Assembly: GCF_900454495.1 (NCBI RefSeq)
Contig: NZ_UGSI01000002.1
Coordinates: forward strand, 1 to 64,000
DNA: 64,000 bases
Origin: Paenibacillus macerans
Lineage (GTDB): Bacteria; Bacillota; Bacilli; Paenibacillales; Paenibacillaceae
Direction of reading: 5' to 3'
Part shown: positions 42,680 to 52,153 of the stretch, one piece after another
Numbering within the stretch: position 1 is the first letter of the stretch
Layout of the letters: every line of letters starts with the position of its first letter
The notes under the pieces: model-generated
Seen by the model: the letters and a program-made list of their open reading frames with translations, nothing else
What the model was told of the DNA's origin: nothing
Databases searched by the model: none
Position numbers and translations under genes: made by a program

Positions 42680-44566
42680 ATGGGGTATGCTGCCGGAAGC
42701 TATGACGTCGTCGTCGTCGGCGCGGGACATGCGGGCTGTGAGGCGGCTTTGGCCGCGGCGCGGATGGGTTGCCGTACGCTGATGGTGACGATCAATTTGG
42801 ATATGATCGCTTTTATGCCGTGCAATCCTTCGATCGGAGGTCCGGCGAAAGGCCATGTGGTCCGTGAGGTGGACGCGCTGGGCGGTGAAATGGGCCGCAA
42901 TATCGATAAGACGTTCATTCAAATGCGGATGCTGAACACAGGGAAGGGGCCGGCCGTGCACGCGCTGCGGGCGCAGGCGGACAAGTTCCTGTACCAGCAC
43001 ACGATGAAAGAGACGATGGAGAAGGAACCGAACCTGACGATGCTGCAGGGGATGGTGGAGGAGCTGATCGTGGAAGACGGCCAATGTGTCGGCGTCATCA
43101 CGAAAACCGGCGCGGAATACCGGGCCAAAGCGGTTGTGCTGACCACCGGCACCTATTTGCGCGGCAAAATCATCATGGGCGAGCTGATGTACGAGAGCGG
43201 GCCCAACAATCAGCAGCCGTCCGTCAAGCTGTCGGAAAATTTGCGGGACCTGGGCTTTGAACTAATCCGCTTCAAAACCGGCACGCCGCCGCGGGTGCAC
43301 AAGGATACGATCGATTTTTCGCAAACGGAAATTCAGCCGGGCGACGCAAAACCGAAGTTTTTCTCTTATGAGACGAAAAGCTCCGACAACGAGCAGCTGC
43401 CTTGCTGGCTGACCTATACTTCGGAAGAAACGCACAAAATTATTCAGGATAACCTGCACCGCGCCCCGATGTTTTCCGGTGTCATTGAAGGAACCGGACC
43501 CAGATACTGCCCGTCCATCGAGGATAAAATTGTGCGCTTCAGCGACAAGCCGAAGCATCAGATTTTTTTGGAGCCGGAAGGCAAAAATACGTCCGAGTAT
43601 TACGTGCAAGGCTTCTCCACGAGCATGCCGGAGGAGGTGCAGCTGAAAATGCTGCGGACGCTGCCGGGCCTGCAAAACGTGCAGATGATGCGGACCGGCT
43701 ATGCGATCGAATACGACGCCATCGTGCCGACGCAGCTGTGGCCGTCGCTGGAGACGAAGCGGCTGCCGGGATTGTTTACGGCGGGGCAAATCAACGGCAC
43801 ATCCGGTTATGAGGAAGCGGCCGGTCAAGGGATCATGGCCGGGATCAACGCGGCGCGCAAGGTGCAGGGTAAAGAACCGGTCATTTTGGACCGTTCGCAA
43901 GGGTATATCGGCGTGTTGATCGACGATTTGGTCACCAAAGGGACGAACGAGCCTTACCGTTTGTTGACGTCCCGGGCGGAATACCGTTTGCTGCTCCGCC
44001 ATGACAATGCCGACCTGCGGTTGACGCCGATCGGTTATGAGATCGGTTTGATCACCCAGGAGCGGTACGACCGTTTTCTCGATAAAAAACAGAAAGTCGA
44101 GCAGGAAATCGAACGCCTCAAAGCAACGAAGGTCCGTCCTTCGGAAATCAATCCGCTGCTCGAGTCGGTCGGTTCGGCCCCGATCCAGGACGGCAGCAAT
44201 TTGCTGACCATTTTGCGCCGGCCGGAAGTGACGTATGCCCATATCGGCTCGCTTTCTCCTTCCGATTTGGACTTGGATGAAGAAATGCAGGAGCAGGTGG
44301 AAATTCAGATCAAATACGCGGGATACATTGAAAAGCAGCTGATTCACGTTGAGAAGTTACAGAAAATGGAAAAGAAAAAAATCCCGGAAAATATCAACTA
44401 TGAAGATGTTCAAGGGCTTGCGACGGAAGCGCGCCAGAAGCTGGCCAAAATCCGCCCGATTTCGATCGGCCAAGCGTCGCGGATATCCGGAGTAACGCCT
44501 GCGGATATTTCCATTTTGCTGGTGTATCTGGAACACTATAATCGTGTGACCGCAGCGGGAGGTTGA
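42680..44566 (+). CDS. mnmG: tRNA uridine-5-carboxymethylaminomethyl synthesis enzyme MnmG
   Basis: FAD enzyme of 628 aa, partner of MnmE. Dinucleotide fold DVVVVGAGHAGCEAALAAAR, conserved PSIGGPAKGHVVREVDALGG and GYEEAAGQGIMAGINAA. The ATG at 42680 has AAGGAGG nine bases upstream; a TTG at 42671 would overlap the ribosome site. Confidence 0.97.
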   Translation: MGYAAGSYDVVVVGAGHAGCEAALAAARMGCRTLMVTINLDMIAFMPCNPSIGGPAKGHVVREVDALGGEMGRNIDKTFIQMRMLNTGKGPAVHALRAQADKFLYQHTMKETMEKEPNLTMLQGMVEELIVEDGQCVGVITKTGAEYRAKAVVLTTGTYLRGKIIMGELMYESGPNNQQPSVKLSENLRDLGFELIRFKTGTPPRVHKDTIDFSQTEIQPGDAKPKFFSYETKSSDNEQLPCWLTYTSEETHKIIQDNLHRAPMFSGVIEGTGPRYCPSIEDKIVRFSDKPKHQIFLEPEGKNTSEYYVQGFSTSMPEEVQLKMLRTLPGLQNVQMMRTGYAIEYDAIVPTQLWPSLETKRLPGLFTAGQINGTSGYEEAAGQGIMAGINAARKVQGKEPVILDRSQGYIGVLIDDLVTKGTNEPYRLLTSRAEYRLLLRHDNADLRLTPIGYEIGLITQERYDRFLDKKQKVEQEIERLKATKVRPSEINPLLESVGSAPIQDGSNLLTILRRPEVTYAHIGSLSPSDLDLDEEMQEQVEIQIKYAGYIEKQLIHVEKLQKMEKKKIPENINYEDVQGLATEARQKLAKIRPISIGQASRISGVTPADISILLVYLEHYNRVTAAGG

Positions 44567-44574
44567 GGTTACTC

Positions 44575-45297
44575 TTGGATTCGATACAATCGGAATTCCT
44601 TACACTGCTCAAAGATCATGACATCGAGCTATCGGAAAACCAGCTAAGCCAGTTTGAGACTTATTTTAAGGAACTTGTTTCCTGGAATGAAAAAATGAAC
44701 TTAACCGGGATTACAGAGCGGCACCAAGTGTACATCAAGCACTTTTACGACTCCGTCACTCTAGCTTTCCACATACCTATGGGGGAGATTGTTACGATGG
44801 CGGATATCGGGTCCGGCGCCGGTTTTCCCGGAATCCCTTTAAAAATTTGTTTTCCTCATTTGCAGCTGACGATCATCGATTCGTTGAATAAGCGCATCCA
44901 ATTTTTGCAGCATGTTGTTGATCAGCTCGGGCTGCAGGACGTTCAGCTGCTGCATGGCAGGGCGGAGGATTTGGGCCGCCGGGAAGGGTTAAGGGACTCC
45001 TTTGATTTGGTGACCGCGAGAGCGGTCGCACGAATGGCTGTTTTGAATGAATTTTGTTTGCCTTTTGCCAAAGCGGGTGGTGTTTTTGTAGCGATGAAGG
45101 GCAGCGATCCGGAGGAAGAGGTCAAAGAGGCGGCGTACAGTCTGTCACAGCTTAAGGGCCAATGGGTAAACACCGTACCGTTTACGTTGCCGATGGAAAA
45201 CTCCGATCGTCATCTTGTTATTATTCGCAAAACAGGCCCAACGCCTAAAAAATACCCACGCAAAGCAGGAACTCCGGTCAAGTCTCCGCTTGTATAA
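44575..45297 (+). CDS. rsmG: 16S rRNA (guanine527-N7)-methyltransferase RsmG
   Basis: SAM-dependent enzyme of 240 aa (GidB). SAM-binding motif MADIGSGAGFPGIPLKI, and LQFLQHVVDQLGL, HGRAED and ARAVARM further on. I choose the TTG at 44575 because GAGG lies 7 bases upstream and the protein then starts DSIQSEFLTLL; an earlier TTG overlaps the mnmG stop. Confidence 0.95.
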   Translation: MDSIQSEFLTLLKDHDIELSENQLSQFETYFKELVSWNEKMNLTGITERHQVYIKHFYDSVTLAFHIPMGEIVTMADIGSGAGFPGIPLKICFPHLQLTIIDSLNKRIQFLQHVVDQLGLQDVQLLHGRAEDLGRREGLRDSFDLVTARAVARMAVLNEFCLPFAKAGGVFVAMKGSDPEEEVKEAAYSLSQLKGQWVNTVPFTLPMENSDRHLVIIRKTGPTPKKYPRKAGTPVKSPLV

Positions 45298-45305
45298 ATT
45301 GTTTC

Positions 45306-45358
45306 ACCCTCTTAGCAAAATGTTCCACGTGAAACATCTCGTTAAGAGGGGTTCTTTT
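45306..45358 (+). terminator. Terminator of the mnmE-mnmG-rsmG operon, with parS in its loop
   Basis: Arms ACCCTCTTA (45306-45314) and TAAGAGGGGT (about 45343-45352) are followed by TCTTTTCT. The loop is occupied by the 16-base parS palindrome, which can itself extend the hairpin. Confidence 0.75.
45321..45336. promoter_or_regulatory. parS centromere site (between rsmG and noc)
   Basis: TGTTCCACGTGAAACA matches the ParB/Spo0J site consensus TGTTNCACGTGAAACA exactly. ParB, encoded 2.3 kb downstream, is expected to load here and spread. Confidence 0.95.
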
Positions 45359-45744
45359 CTGTAATATTCTTTAAGTTCTAAAAAGAAGAGAATAGGATTA
45401 TAGAGGAAAAAGTGGTAGAATAGATATATCGGGTTTGCGTTGAGATCATTCTACATAGATTAGCGCCTATTTCGCCATTCAGGCTTTATTTGGGCGTTTT
45501 GTGGTTCGTGATGATCTTAACCTTTAAGTATATGTTCAAAAAGTCAGGATTTCAGTACGGAGATTATGCTTATGATGTTTGTTTCTTCAAAACGTTCTTT
45601 CTTACATCTTCAAAAGAAGGCTTTTTGAACAACCTCTTAAAAAGCGATTGATTGTAGATTGTACTGCTTTTCCATCCCCATAACGGGATGCTACCCGTAA
45701 GGCTTGGCCTTATGTCACTATGAAACTAGGTGGTAATTGACGGA
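45359..45744. repeat. Intergenic region with a small inverted-repeat element
   Basis: GTTCAAAAAG (45534-45543) and CTTTTTGAAC (45621-45630) are inverted 10-bp ends 97 bases apart, resembling a small non-autonomous element; no target duplication is evident. The rest is AT-rich and holds the noc promoter. No gene is seen. Confidence 0.4.
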
Positions 45745-46569
45745 ATGAAAGAACAATTTTCTAAATTGTTTGGTTTAACCGAACGGAGCAGCGGTGATGA
45801 AGTAAAGCAAATCCCGGTGGGGGAAATTGTCGGCAGTCCTTATCAGCCCCGGACCATTTTTGACGATGAGAAGATCGATGAATTATGCCAAACGATTAAG
45901 ACTCACGGCGTCATTCAGCCGATTGTCGTTCGCCAGCGGGATGACAAGTATGAAATCATTGCCGGGGAACGGCGCTGGCGCGCGGTCAAAAAATTAGGGT
46001 TGGAGACGATTCCGGCCATTTTGCGCGATTTCAACGATTCCCAGGCCGCTTCGATTGCGTTGATCGAGAATCTGCAGCGGGAAGGTCTAACTTCGATTGA
46101 AGAAGCTATGGCATACCAAAATTTGATCGATCTTCATCAATTGACACAGGAAAGCCTGGCGCAAAGATTAGGGAAAAGCCAGTCGACCATCGCAAATAAA
46201 ATTCGTTTGCTTCAGCTTCCGGAAGAAGTGAAAACGGCGCTCATGGAACGGAAAATTACGGAACGTCATGCGCGCGCTTTACTGTCCTTGGACTCCGAGG
46301 AACTGCAACTGAAAGTCCTGGCTGAAATAATCAGCAAGGAATTGAATGTGAAACAAACCGAAGCCAGAATTGCCTTTTATAAGGAAGTTTCGAAAAACAA
46401 AAAATCGGCTTCCAGGCGGATTTCATTTACGAAGGACGTCAGACTGGCGCTGAATACGATTCGCCAATCGATCGATATGGTTACCGGTTCAGGATTGCAA
46501 ATTAAAACGGAAGAAAAAGATCACGAAGATCATTATGAAATTGTCATTCAAATTCCTAAGCGTTCCTAG
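45745..46569 (+). CDS. noc: Nucleoid occlusion protein Noc
   Basis: ParB-family DNA-binding CTPase of 274 aa that blocks Z-ring assembly over the chromosome. Start MKEQFSKLFGL contains the amphipathic membrane-binding helix of Noc. ParB box GERRWRAVKKLGLE, helix-turn-helix LAQRLGKSQSTIANKIRLLQ. Distinguished from parB by this N-terminus and by position upstream of parA. The ATG at 45745 is chosen over a GTG five codons upstream. No Noc-binding palindrome was found in the window. Confidence 0.95.
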   Translation: MKEQFSKLFGLTERSSGDEVKQIPVGEIVGSPYQPRTIFDDEKIDELCQTIKTHGVIQPIVVRQRDDKYEIIAGERRWRAVKKLGLETIPAILRDFNDSQAASIALIENLQREGLTSIEEAMAYQNLIDLHQLTQESLAQRLGKSQSTIANKIRLLQLPEEVKTALMERKITERHARALLSLDSEELQLKVLAEIISKELNVKQTEARIAFYKEVSKNKKSASRRISFTKDVRLALNTIRQSIDMVTGSGLQIKTEEKDHEDHYEIVIQIPKRS

Positions 46570-46576
46570 AATGCTT

Positions 46577-46616
46577 GCTGACCCTTACCGCGAGGTTTGA
46601 TGGTCAGCTTCTTTTT
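46577..46616 (+). terminator. Terminator after noc
   Basis: GCTGACC (46577-46583) pairs with GGTCAGC (46602-46608), followed by TTCTTTTT. The 276-base gap to parA also holds the parA promoter. Confidence 0.7.
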
Positions 46617-46845
46617 CGCAAATTCAGCCACATGCTCATGGAATGGAACGCACTTCCTCGCCAATTCATTCGATTGGATCAATCTGTTTCTGTTCCATAA
46701 ACCAGCTCACGGTTTTAGGAAATCAACACTCGGGTTAGAAATACTTCCGAGGGGCTTTTTGGTCTTTTTGTAGCTGCAACTTGGCGAATTCAAACATCTA
46801 TATGAACTACAAGAAGATTCTTCTATTATATTGAGGTGAACTGGA

Positions 46846-47607
46846 TTGTCTAAAATCATTGCCATAGCGAACCAAAAGGGAGGCGTCGGAAAAACGACGA
46901 CTTCTGTTAATTTGGGAGCTGGACTTGCTGCGATTGGAAAAAAGGTGCTGCTGATCGATATTGATCCGCAGGGGAATACGACCAGCGGCGTTGGCATCAA
47001 TAAAGCGGACGTAGCCAACTGTATCTACGACGTCCTTATTAATGAAGTACATCCTAAAGAAGCGATTGCGCATACCGAAATCGAAAATTTGGATATTATC
47101 CCTGCGACGATTCAGTTGGCCGGCGCAGAGATTGAGCTTGTGCCTACGATTTCCCGCGAAGTCCGTTTGAAGAAATCGCTTCAGCCGGTTCGCAGCTTGT
47201 ACGATTACATTCTCATCGATTGCCCGCCGTCTCTCGGCATTTTGACGATTAATTCGTTAACGGCCGCCGACTCCGTGCTTATCCCGATTCAGTGCGAATA
47301 TTATGCTTTGGAAGGGCTAAGCCAGCTTTTGAACACGGTTCGTCTGGTACAAAAACATTTGAATACATCACTGCAAATCGAAGGCGTGTTGTTGACCATG
47401 TTCGATGCGCGCACCAACCTTGGCATTCAGGTGATTGAAGAGGTTAAGAAATATTTTCAGCAAAAGGTATACAAAACGGTTATTCCGCGCAATGTCCGGT
47501 TGAGTGAGGCGCCTTCTCATGGACAATCGATTATTACGTATGATCCACGCTCTAAGGGTGCGGAAGTATATTTAGAGTTGGCAAAGGAAGTGGTCTCTTA
47601 TGAGTAG
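46846..47607 (+). CDS. parA: Chromosome-partitioning ATPase ParA/Soj
   Basis: Protein of 253 aa with the deviant Walker A KGGVGKTTTSVNLGAGLA, switch motifs DIDPQGN and IDCPPSLG. It works with ParB on parS and affects DnaA activity. TTG start with TGAGGTG upstream. Overlaps parB by 8 bases. Confidence 0.97.
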   Translation: MSKIIAIANQKGGVGKTTTSVNLGAGLAAIGKKVLLIDIDPQGNTTSGVGINKADVANCIYDVLINEVHPKEAIAHTEIENLDIIPATIQLAGAEIELVPTISREVRLKKSLQPVRSLYDYILIDCPPSLGILTINSLTAADSVLIPIQCEYYALEGLSQLLNTVRLVQKHLNTSLQIEGVLLTMFDARTNLGIQVIEEVKKYFQQKVYKTVIPRNVRLSEAPSHGQSIITYDPRSKGAEVYLELAKEVVSYE

Positions 47608-48442
47608 CAAACGATTGGGGAAAGGATTGGACGCTCTCATACCGTCGCTTTCTATTCAAGACGATGACAAAGTCATTGAGATTCCTCTCAACCAGCTTCG
47701 TGCCAATCCGTATCAACCACGCAAATCTTTCGACGAAGAAGCAATTCGGGAACTGGCTGAATCCATTCGCCAGCACGGCGTGATTCAGCCGATTATCGTG
47801 CGCAGTGTACTGAAAGGTTATGAAATCATTGCCGGCGAACGGCGGTTCCGGGCTTCGCAATTCTGCGGGAATACGACGATTCCAGCGGTAGTAAGAACTT
47901 TTTCCGACCAGCAGGTTATGGAAATCGCGCTCATTGAAAACTTGCAGCGGGAAAACCTGAATGCGATGGAAATCGCGGTAGCTTATCAGGGGTTGATGGA
48001 TCAGTTCCAGTTGACCCAAGAGGAGTTGTCCCTGAAGGTAGGAAAATCCCGCTCCCATATCGCCAACTTTTTACGGCTGCTGACCTTGCCGGATGAAGTC
48101 AAAGATTATGTTTCACGTGGAACATTGTCGATGGGACATGCGCGTGCATTAGTTGGATTAAAGGACCCGGCAACGATCAAACAGTTGGCCAAACAATGTA
48201 TTGATCATGAGTGGAGTGTTCGTGACCTGGAGGAAGCTGTTCAGCAGCTAGATCGCAAAAAACAGGAAAAACCAAAAAGCACCAACAAAAAGCGGGATCC
48301 TTATATCGAAGAAGTAGAGGAAACTTTGCGTGAACGGTATAAGACGACCGTTAAAATCAAAGCGAACAAGGAAAAAGGAAAAATCGAGATCAATTATTAT
48401 AGCTTGCAGGACTTGCAAAGAATCCTTGATATGTTGAGTTAA
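47600..48442 (+). CDS. parB: Chromosome-partitioning protein ParB/Spo0J
   Basis: CTP-dependent clamp of 280 aa binding parS. Motifs: N-terminal RLGKGLDALIPSL (ParA-activating), ParB box GERRFRASQF, helix-turn-helix LSLKVGKSRSHIANFLRLL, C-terminal dimer domain. A parS lies inside its coding sequence, as in Bacillus subtilis spo0J. Confidence 0.97.
   Translation: MSSKRLGKGLDALIPSLSIQDDDKVIEIPLNQLRANPYQPRKSFDEEAIRELAESIRQHGVIQPIIVRSVLKGYEIIAGERRFRASQFCGNTTIPAVVRTFSDQQVMEIALIENLQRENLNAMEIAVAYQGLMDQFQLTQEELSLKVGKSRSHIANFLRLLTLPDEVKDYVSRGTLSMGHARALVGLKDPATIKQLAKQCIDHEWSVRDLEEAVQQLDRKKQEKPKSTNKKRDPYIEEVEETLRERYKTTVKIKANKEKGKIEINYYSLQDLQRILDMLS
48109..48124. promoter_or_regulatory. parS site inside parB
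   Basis: TGTTTCACGTGGAACA, the exact reverse complement of the site at 45321-45336. Confidence 0.95.
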
Positions 48443-48551
48443 CCGGGCGATGACATATTCATCTTTTCTGTGAAGCGGCTTGCTTTGAAGGGAAGAGGGG
48501 TATGTCATTCTTGGTCTGACGGAAAAGACTTGGGGAGGATGTAGGAGACGG

Positions 48552-49712
48552 ATGAGAGACAAGCCGTTGGTATACCTGGATCATGCAGCCACATCTTGGC
48601 CAAAACCTCCTGGGGTAGGAGAAGCCGTGTTGGAAATACTAACTGGACCAGCTGCCAATGCGGGGCGCGGAAACCATAGTATGGCGCTGCAAGCGGGGCG
48701 GGTAATTTACAAAACACGAGCTCAGCTTGCAACTTTGTTTCATATCTCAAATCCAAATGATATTGCATTCACCTCCAATGCAACCTCGGCCTTGAACATG
48801 GCGATCAAAGGATGGGTCAAACCGGGGGATCATGTCGTCGCCACGACGGTTGAACATAACTCGGTGAGAAGGCCGCTTGAATATTTACGGCGAACTCAAG
48901 GCGTGGCTGTAGACTATGCGAAAGTAAATTTCCGGGGCGAAATCGACCTTGATCAAGTCCGGTCCATGTTTCGTCCCAATACAAGACTGGTCGTGTGTAC
49001 GCATAGTTCAAACCTGCTAGGATGCATTTTGCCCGTAAAGGAGTTGAGCGCCATAGCTCATGAACAAGGAGCGATACTGCTGCTTGACGCTTCGCAAACG
49101 GCCGGATCCTATCCGATCGACGTCCAGGATTTGGGGATCGATATGCTGGCGTTTCCCGGACATAAGGGGCTTTTGGGACCGCAAGGGACCGGGGGGCTAT
49201 ACATCGATCCGGGTGTTGACTTGGAACCTCTGCTGCACGGCGGCACAGGGAGTCAATCGGAGGAGCCCGAGCAGCCGGCGGTTCGGCCGGACCGGTATGA
49301 GGCCGGAACGGGCAACGCGCCGGGGATTGCCGGTCTTGGAGCTGGAGTTGGTTATGTGCTTAAAGAAGGAGTCCAAAATCTATTCCGCAGGGAATGGGCT
49401 TTAACGCAAAAATTAATGGAGCAACTGCTCGCCGTAAAAGGCATATCCTTATTGGGCCCGGAGCTGGGGAAGCCGCGTACGGGGATCGTGGCGTTTACGA
49501 TTGCTGGACATGAAGCCTCCGAGCTGGCTTTTACACTGGACCGGGAATTCGGTATCGCCGTGCGGGCCGGTTATCATTGTACGCCGCTTGGACATGAGAC
49601 GGCTGGAACATTGGAAGGCGGAGCGGTTCGGGTCAGCGTGGGGTACAATACGACAAATGCCGATGTCGAGGCGCTCATTGCGGCGTTGACATCGATCACA
49701 AAGTCATCATAG
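48552..49712 (+). CDS. Cysteine desulfurase-family PLP aminotransferase (class V)
   Basis: Protein of 386 aa. PLP lysine in FPGHKGLLGPQGTGGLYI, N-terminal LDHAATSWPKPPGV, cofactor region TSNATSALNMAI, LLLDASQTAGSYP, and active-site Cys in RAGYHCTPLGHETAGT. It resembles the cysteine desulfurases found near parB and yyaC in Paenibacillaceae; its exact acceptor is unknown. Start 110 bases after parB. Confidence 0.88.
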   Translation: MRDKPLVYLDHAATSWPKPPGVGEAVLEILTGPAANAGRGNHSMALQAGRVIYKTRAQLATLFHISNPNDIAFTSNATSALNMAIKGWVKPGDHVVATTVEHNSVRRPLEYLRRTQGVAVDYAKVNFRGEIDLDQVRSMFRPNTRLVVCTHSSNLLGCILPVKELSAIAHEQGAILLLDASQTAGSYPIDVQDLGIDMLAFPGHKGLLGPQGTGGLYIDPGVDLEPLLHGGTGSQSEEPEQPAVRPDRYEAGTGNAPGIAGLGAGVGYVLKEGVQNLFRREWALTQKLMEQLLAVKGISLLGPELGKPRTGIVAFTIAGHEASELAFTLDREFGIAVRAGYHCTPLGHETAGTLEGGAVRVSVGYNTTNADVEALIAALTSITKSS

Positions 49713-49734
49713 GCATAGGGGAGTAGACATTAGC

Positions 49735-50235
49735 ATGCGGGATTGGAATGATCTCATCTTCGACCAGTTGTTTTTGGTCGTTGGCGTATTTATCATTTTG
49801 TTGGTTTGGTTGTTCGTTTGGAACTTGATACAAGGCAGTAAGCTGCGGAAAATGAGAAAAAAATACGATTTGATGATGAAGGGAACCGGCGTTGAAGATC
49901 TGGAGAGCCTGCTAATTGATTTGAAAATGCAGCAGGACAAAATCGAAGATGTTCAGGAAACTCAGGCTCGGCAGCTTGACGAATTACAGCGGCTGATGCC
50001 GAAGCAAAAAGCGAAAATCGGAATTAAACGCTACAATGCATTCGGTGAACGCGGAAACGACCTGAGCTTCTCGATTGCGTTTATTAACGAGGAACAGGAC
50101 GGAGTTGTTCTTACCGGGCTTTACAACCGCGACGGCTCCTATGTATATGCCAAATCTTTGTCGAAGGGCGAATCAACGCATGCGTTATCCACGGAAGAAC
50201 GGGAAGCTATTGCTCTCGCCGCGATAAAGGAGTAA
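49735..50235 (+). CDS. DUF4446 family membrane-anchored protein
   Basis: Protein of 166 aa: one N-terminal membrane helix (LFLVVGVFIILLVWLFVWNL), a coiled-coil stretch (about 60-90), then a beta-rich domain with GIKRYNAFGERGNDLSFSIA typical of DUF4446. Function unknown. Its end overlaps the convergent yyaC end by 29 bases. Confidence 0.88.
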   Translation: MRDWNDLIFDQLFLVVGVFIILLVWLFVWNLIQGSKLRKMRKKYDLMMKGTGVEDLESLLIDLKMQQDKIEDVQETQARQLDELQRLMPKQKAKIGIKRYNAFGERGNDLSFSIAFINEEQDGVVLTGLYNRDGSYVYAKSLSKGESTHALSTEEREAIALAAIKE

Positions 50236-50815
50236 GGTTCCGGTTCCATTCTTTGATTGCGGTGTAAACGCAATTGGCAATGATGTCCGCTAGCCGCATC
50301 ACAAGACTAAGCCGTGTGTTTTGCAATACAAAATACTCCATGAAGCCGCCGACATTGACGATGCCCGTGAGATGGATATCGCCGACCGGCGGCAGTTCTT
50401 TATTTACCCCCGCGCCGGGGCGGAGCGGCCCTTGCACGACCTGGATCGATCCGACGCTCGACGTTTGGCCAAGGCAGGCGTCAATGCCGATAATAAACGG
50501 GTCGGCGAAAGTCCGGTCGATGAGTTCGAGCGTGTCTTTGAGATTCATGGCATGAACGGGTTCATCGAGCGTCCCGAATAGATGGAATTCCGGGCTATTA
50601 TATTTTGCGAGAGAAGTGCCTACCAGGGGGCCAAGGCAGTCTCCGGTCGAACGGTCTGTCCCAATGCAGATGATGACGATCTCCTGTCCGGGAGTGATTT
50701 CGGCAAAATGCAGAAGCAGACGATGAATGATGGCGGAATGAATCCCTGGTTCCGTATGGGCGATTTTTAAATACGGCATTGGTTGGCCTGAGATTGACGG
50801 TTGTAGCTGTGACAT
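50207..50815 (-). CDS. yyaC: Spore protease YyaC (DUF1256)
   Basis: Protein of 202 aa similar to the germination protease fold of YyaC. Motifs ICIGTDRSTGDCLGPLVG, GTLDEPVHAMNL, and GIDACLGQTSSVGSI. Conserved position close to parB in spore-formers, here convergent with DUF4446. A sigma-F or sigma-G promoter is expected but I did not identify one. Confidence 0.9.
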   Translation of the reverse strand: MSQLQPSISGQPMPYLKIAHTEPGIHSAIIHRLLLHFAEITPGQEIVIICIGTDRSTGDCLGPLVGTSLAKYNSPEFHLFGTLDEPVHAMNLKDTLELIDRTFADPFIIGIDACLGQTSSVGSIQVVQGPLRPGAGVNKELPPVGDIHLTGIVNVGGFMEYFVLQNTRLSLVMRLADIIANCVYTAIKEWNRNLTPLSRREQ

Positions 50816-50940
50816 GGAATCTCCCTTTCCTCGAGTAAAATAACGTCAAAGACAGCTCGTAGATTTAGTAGATAGTATATGGAAGAAACGGGGATTATAT
50901 ACTCGGACTAAAGTCATGATTCAAAAAAGGGGGGACGACG

Positions 50941-51195
50941 GTGGGGGAAGCGTGGCTGGTGATGGCTTTTGATTCAACCCAGCAGGCGTTGCGAGCCGAA
51001 ATGCTGTTGGAATATGCCGAGGTAGACATCGACCTGTGTCCGACGCCCAAGGAGATAACCGCAGGCTGCGCCTTATCGATTCGATTTCCGTCAGAGGCTT
51101 TGGAAAAAGTGAAGAGGATCATTCGCAGCGAAACGGTGGAAATTCGGGGCATTTACTCGCCGCGGCCGATGGGCTATGATAGCATAGAGCTATAA
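50941..51195 (+). CDS. DUF3343 protein
   Basis: Protein of 84 aa with the DUF3343 layout (WLVMAFDSTQQALRAEMLLE, CPTPKEITAGCALSIRF), a putative Se/S carrier-like fold. GTG start with GGGGGGACG upstream. Followed by the mechanosensitive channel gene; it often accompanies cysteine desulfurases, and one is 1.2 kb upstream. Confidence 0.85.
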   Translation: MGEAWLVMAFDSTQQALRAEMLLEYAEVDIDLCPTPKEITAGCALSIRFPSEALEKVKRIIRSETVEIRGIYSPRPMGYDSIEL

Positions 51196-51230
51196 TCCGT
51201 CAGGGATTGTGCGAAAGGATGATAGATGCA

Positions 51231-52103
51231 ATGTGGTTGGAGATGGCAACGGATGAAATGCTGAATGCCGCCGTTACCTGGAAGGATAAGGTTTGGAACT
51301 GGTTTGCGGATATGGATATGTGGCAAGGCGTGCTGATTTCCGCATTAAAAATACTGCTTATTTTTATCTTAACCCGCTTATTTGTAAAAGTGATCTACCG
51401 TTTGATCGACCGCTCCTTGGAGCGAAGGGAAAAGAACCGGCTGCAAATGAACCCCCGCAGACTGGTGACCGTAGGGGAGTTAATGAAAAATGTAACGTCC
51501 ATTACGGCGAATTTTATTTTGTTGATGCTGGTGCTGGGGGAAATCGGTTTTGAATTGGGACCGTTATTGGCCGGCGCCGGTGTATTGGGATTGGCGATCG
51601 GGTTTGGCGCACAGGCTTTGGTTAAAGATGTGATCTCTGGCTTTTTCATTATATTGGAGGATCAATTCGCGGTGGGAGACGTCATTCAGACCGGCAGCTA
51701 TAAAGGAACGGTGGAGATGATCGGCCTGCGTTCAACGCGGCTGGTCAGTTGGACCGGCGAGGTGCACATTATTCCGAACGGTTCGATCATCAATGTGACG
51801 AACTATTCGATCGGAAACGCGTTGGCCGTTGTCGATTTGACGTTTAGCCAAACCCGCCGGCTGGAGGAGAGCATGGAACTGCTGAAAGCCGGGATGGAGA
51901 AGCTGAAGCAGAGCCATCCGGAGTTTTCCCAGGCGCCAAACGTGCTTGGCATCCAATCCATGTCCTCCAGTGAATATGTCATTCGGATCGCCGCGGAATG
52001 TTCGCCGTCGGAACGTACGGAGGTGGAACGGCTAATTCAAACCTTCGCCAAGGAAGCTATGGAGGATGCGGAGATGGGGAGAGGGACTGCAGTAAGCCGA
52101 TAA
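51231..52103 (+). CDS. Small-conductance mechanosensitive channel (MscS family)
   Basis: Membrane channel of about 290 aa, three membrane helices, pore helix LLAGAGVLGLAIGFGAQALV and beta domain FAVGDVIQTGSYKGTVEMIG then IPNGSIINVTNYS. It releases solutes on osmotic downshock. ATG at 51231 with GAAAGGA about 10 bases upstream; earlier in-frame starts are possible. Confidence 0.93.
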   Translation: MWLEMATDEMLNAAVTWKDKVWNWFADMDMWQGVLISALKILLIFILTRLFVKVIYRLIDRSLERREKNRLQMNPRRLVTVGELMKNVTSITANFILLMLVLGEIGFELGPLLAGAGVLGLAIGFGAQALVKDVISGFFIILEDQFAVGDVIQTGSYKGTVEMIGLRSTRLVSWTGEVHIIPNGSIINVTNYSIGNALAVVDLTFSQTRRLEESMELLKAGMEKLKQSHPEFSQAPNVLGIQSMSSSEYVIRIAAECSPSERTEVERLIQTFAKEAMEDAEMGRGTAVSR

Positions 52104-52153
52104 GTTGGCAGAGTTAAGGCAAGGAACTAATGCATGCAGAAAGGAGCAGGGCC

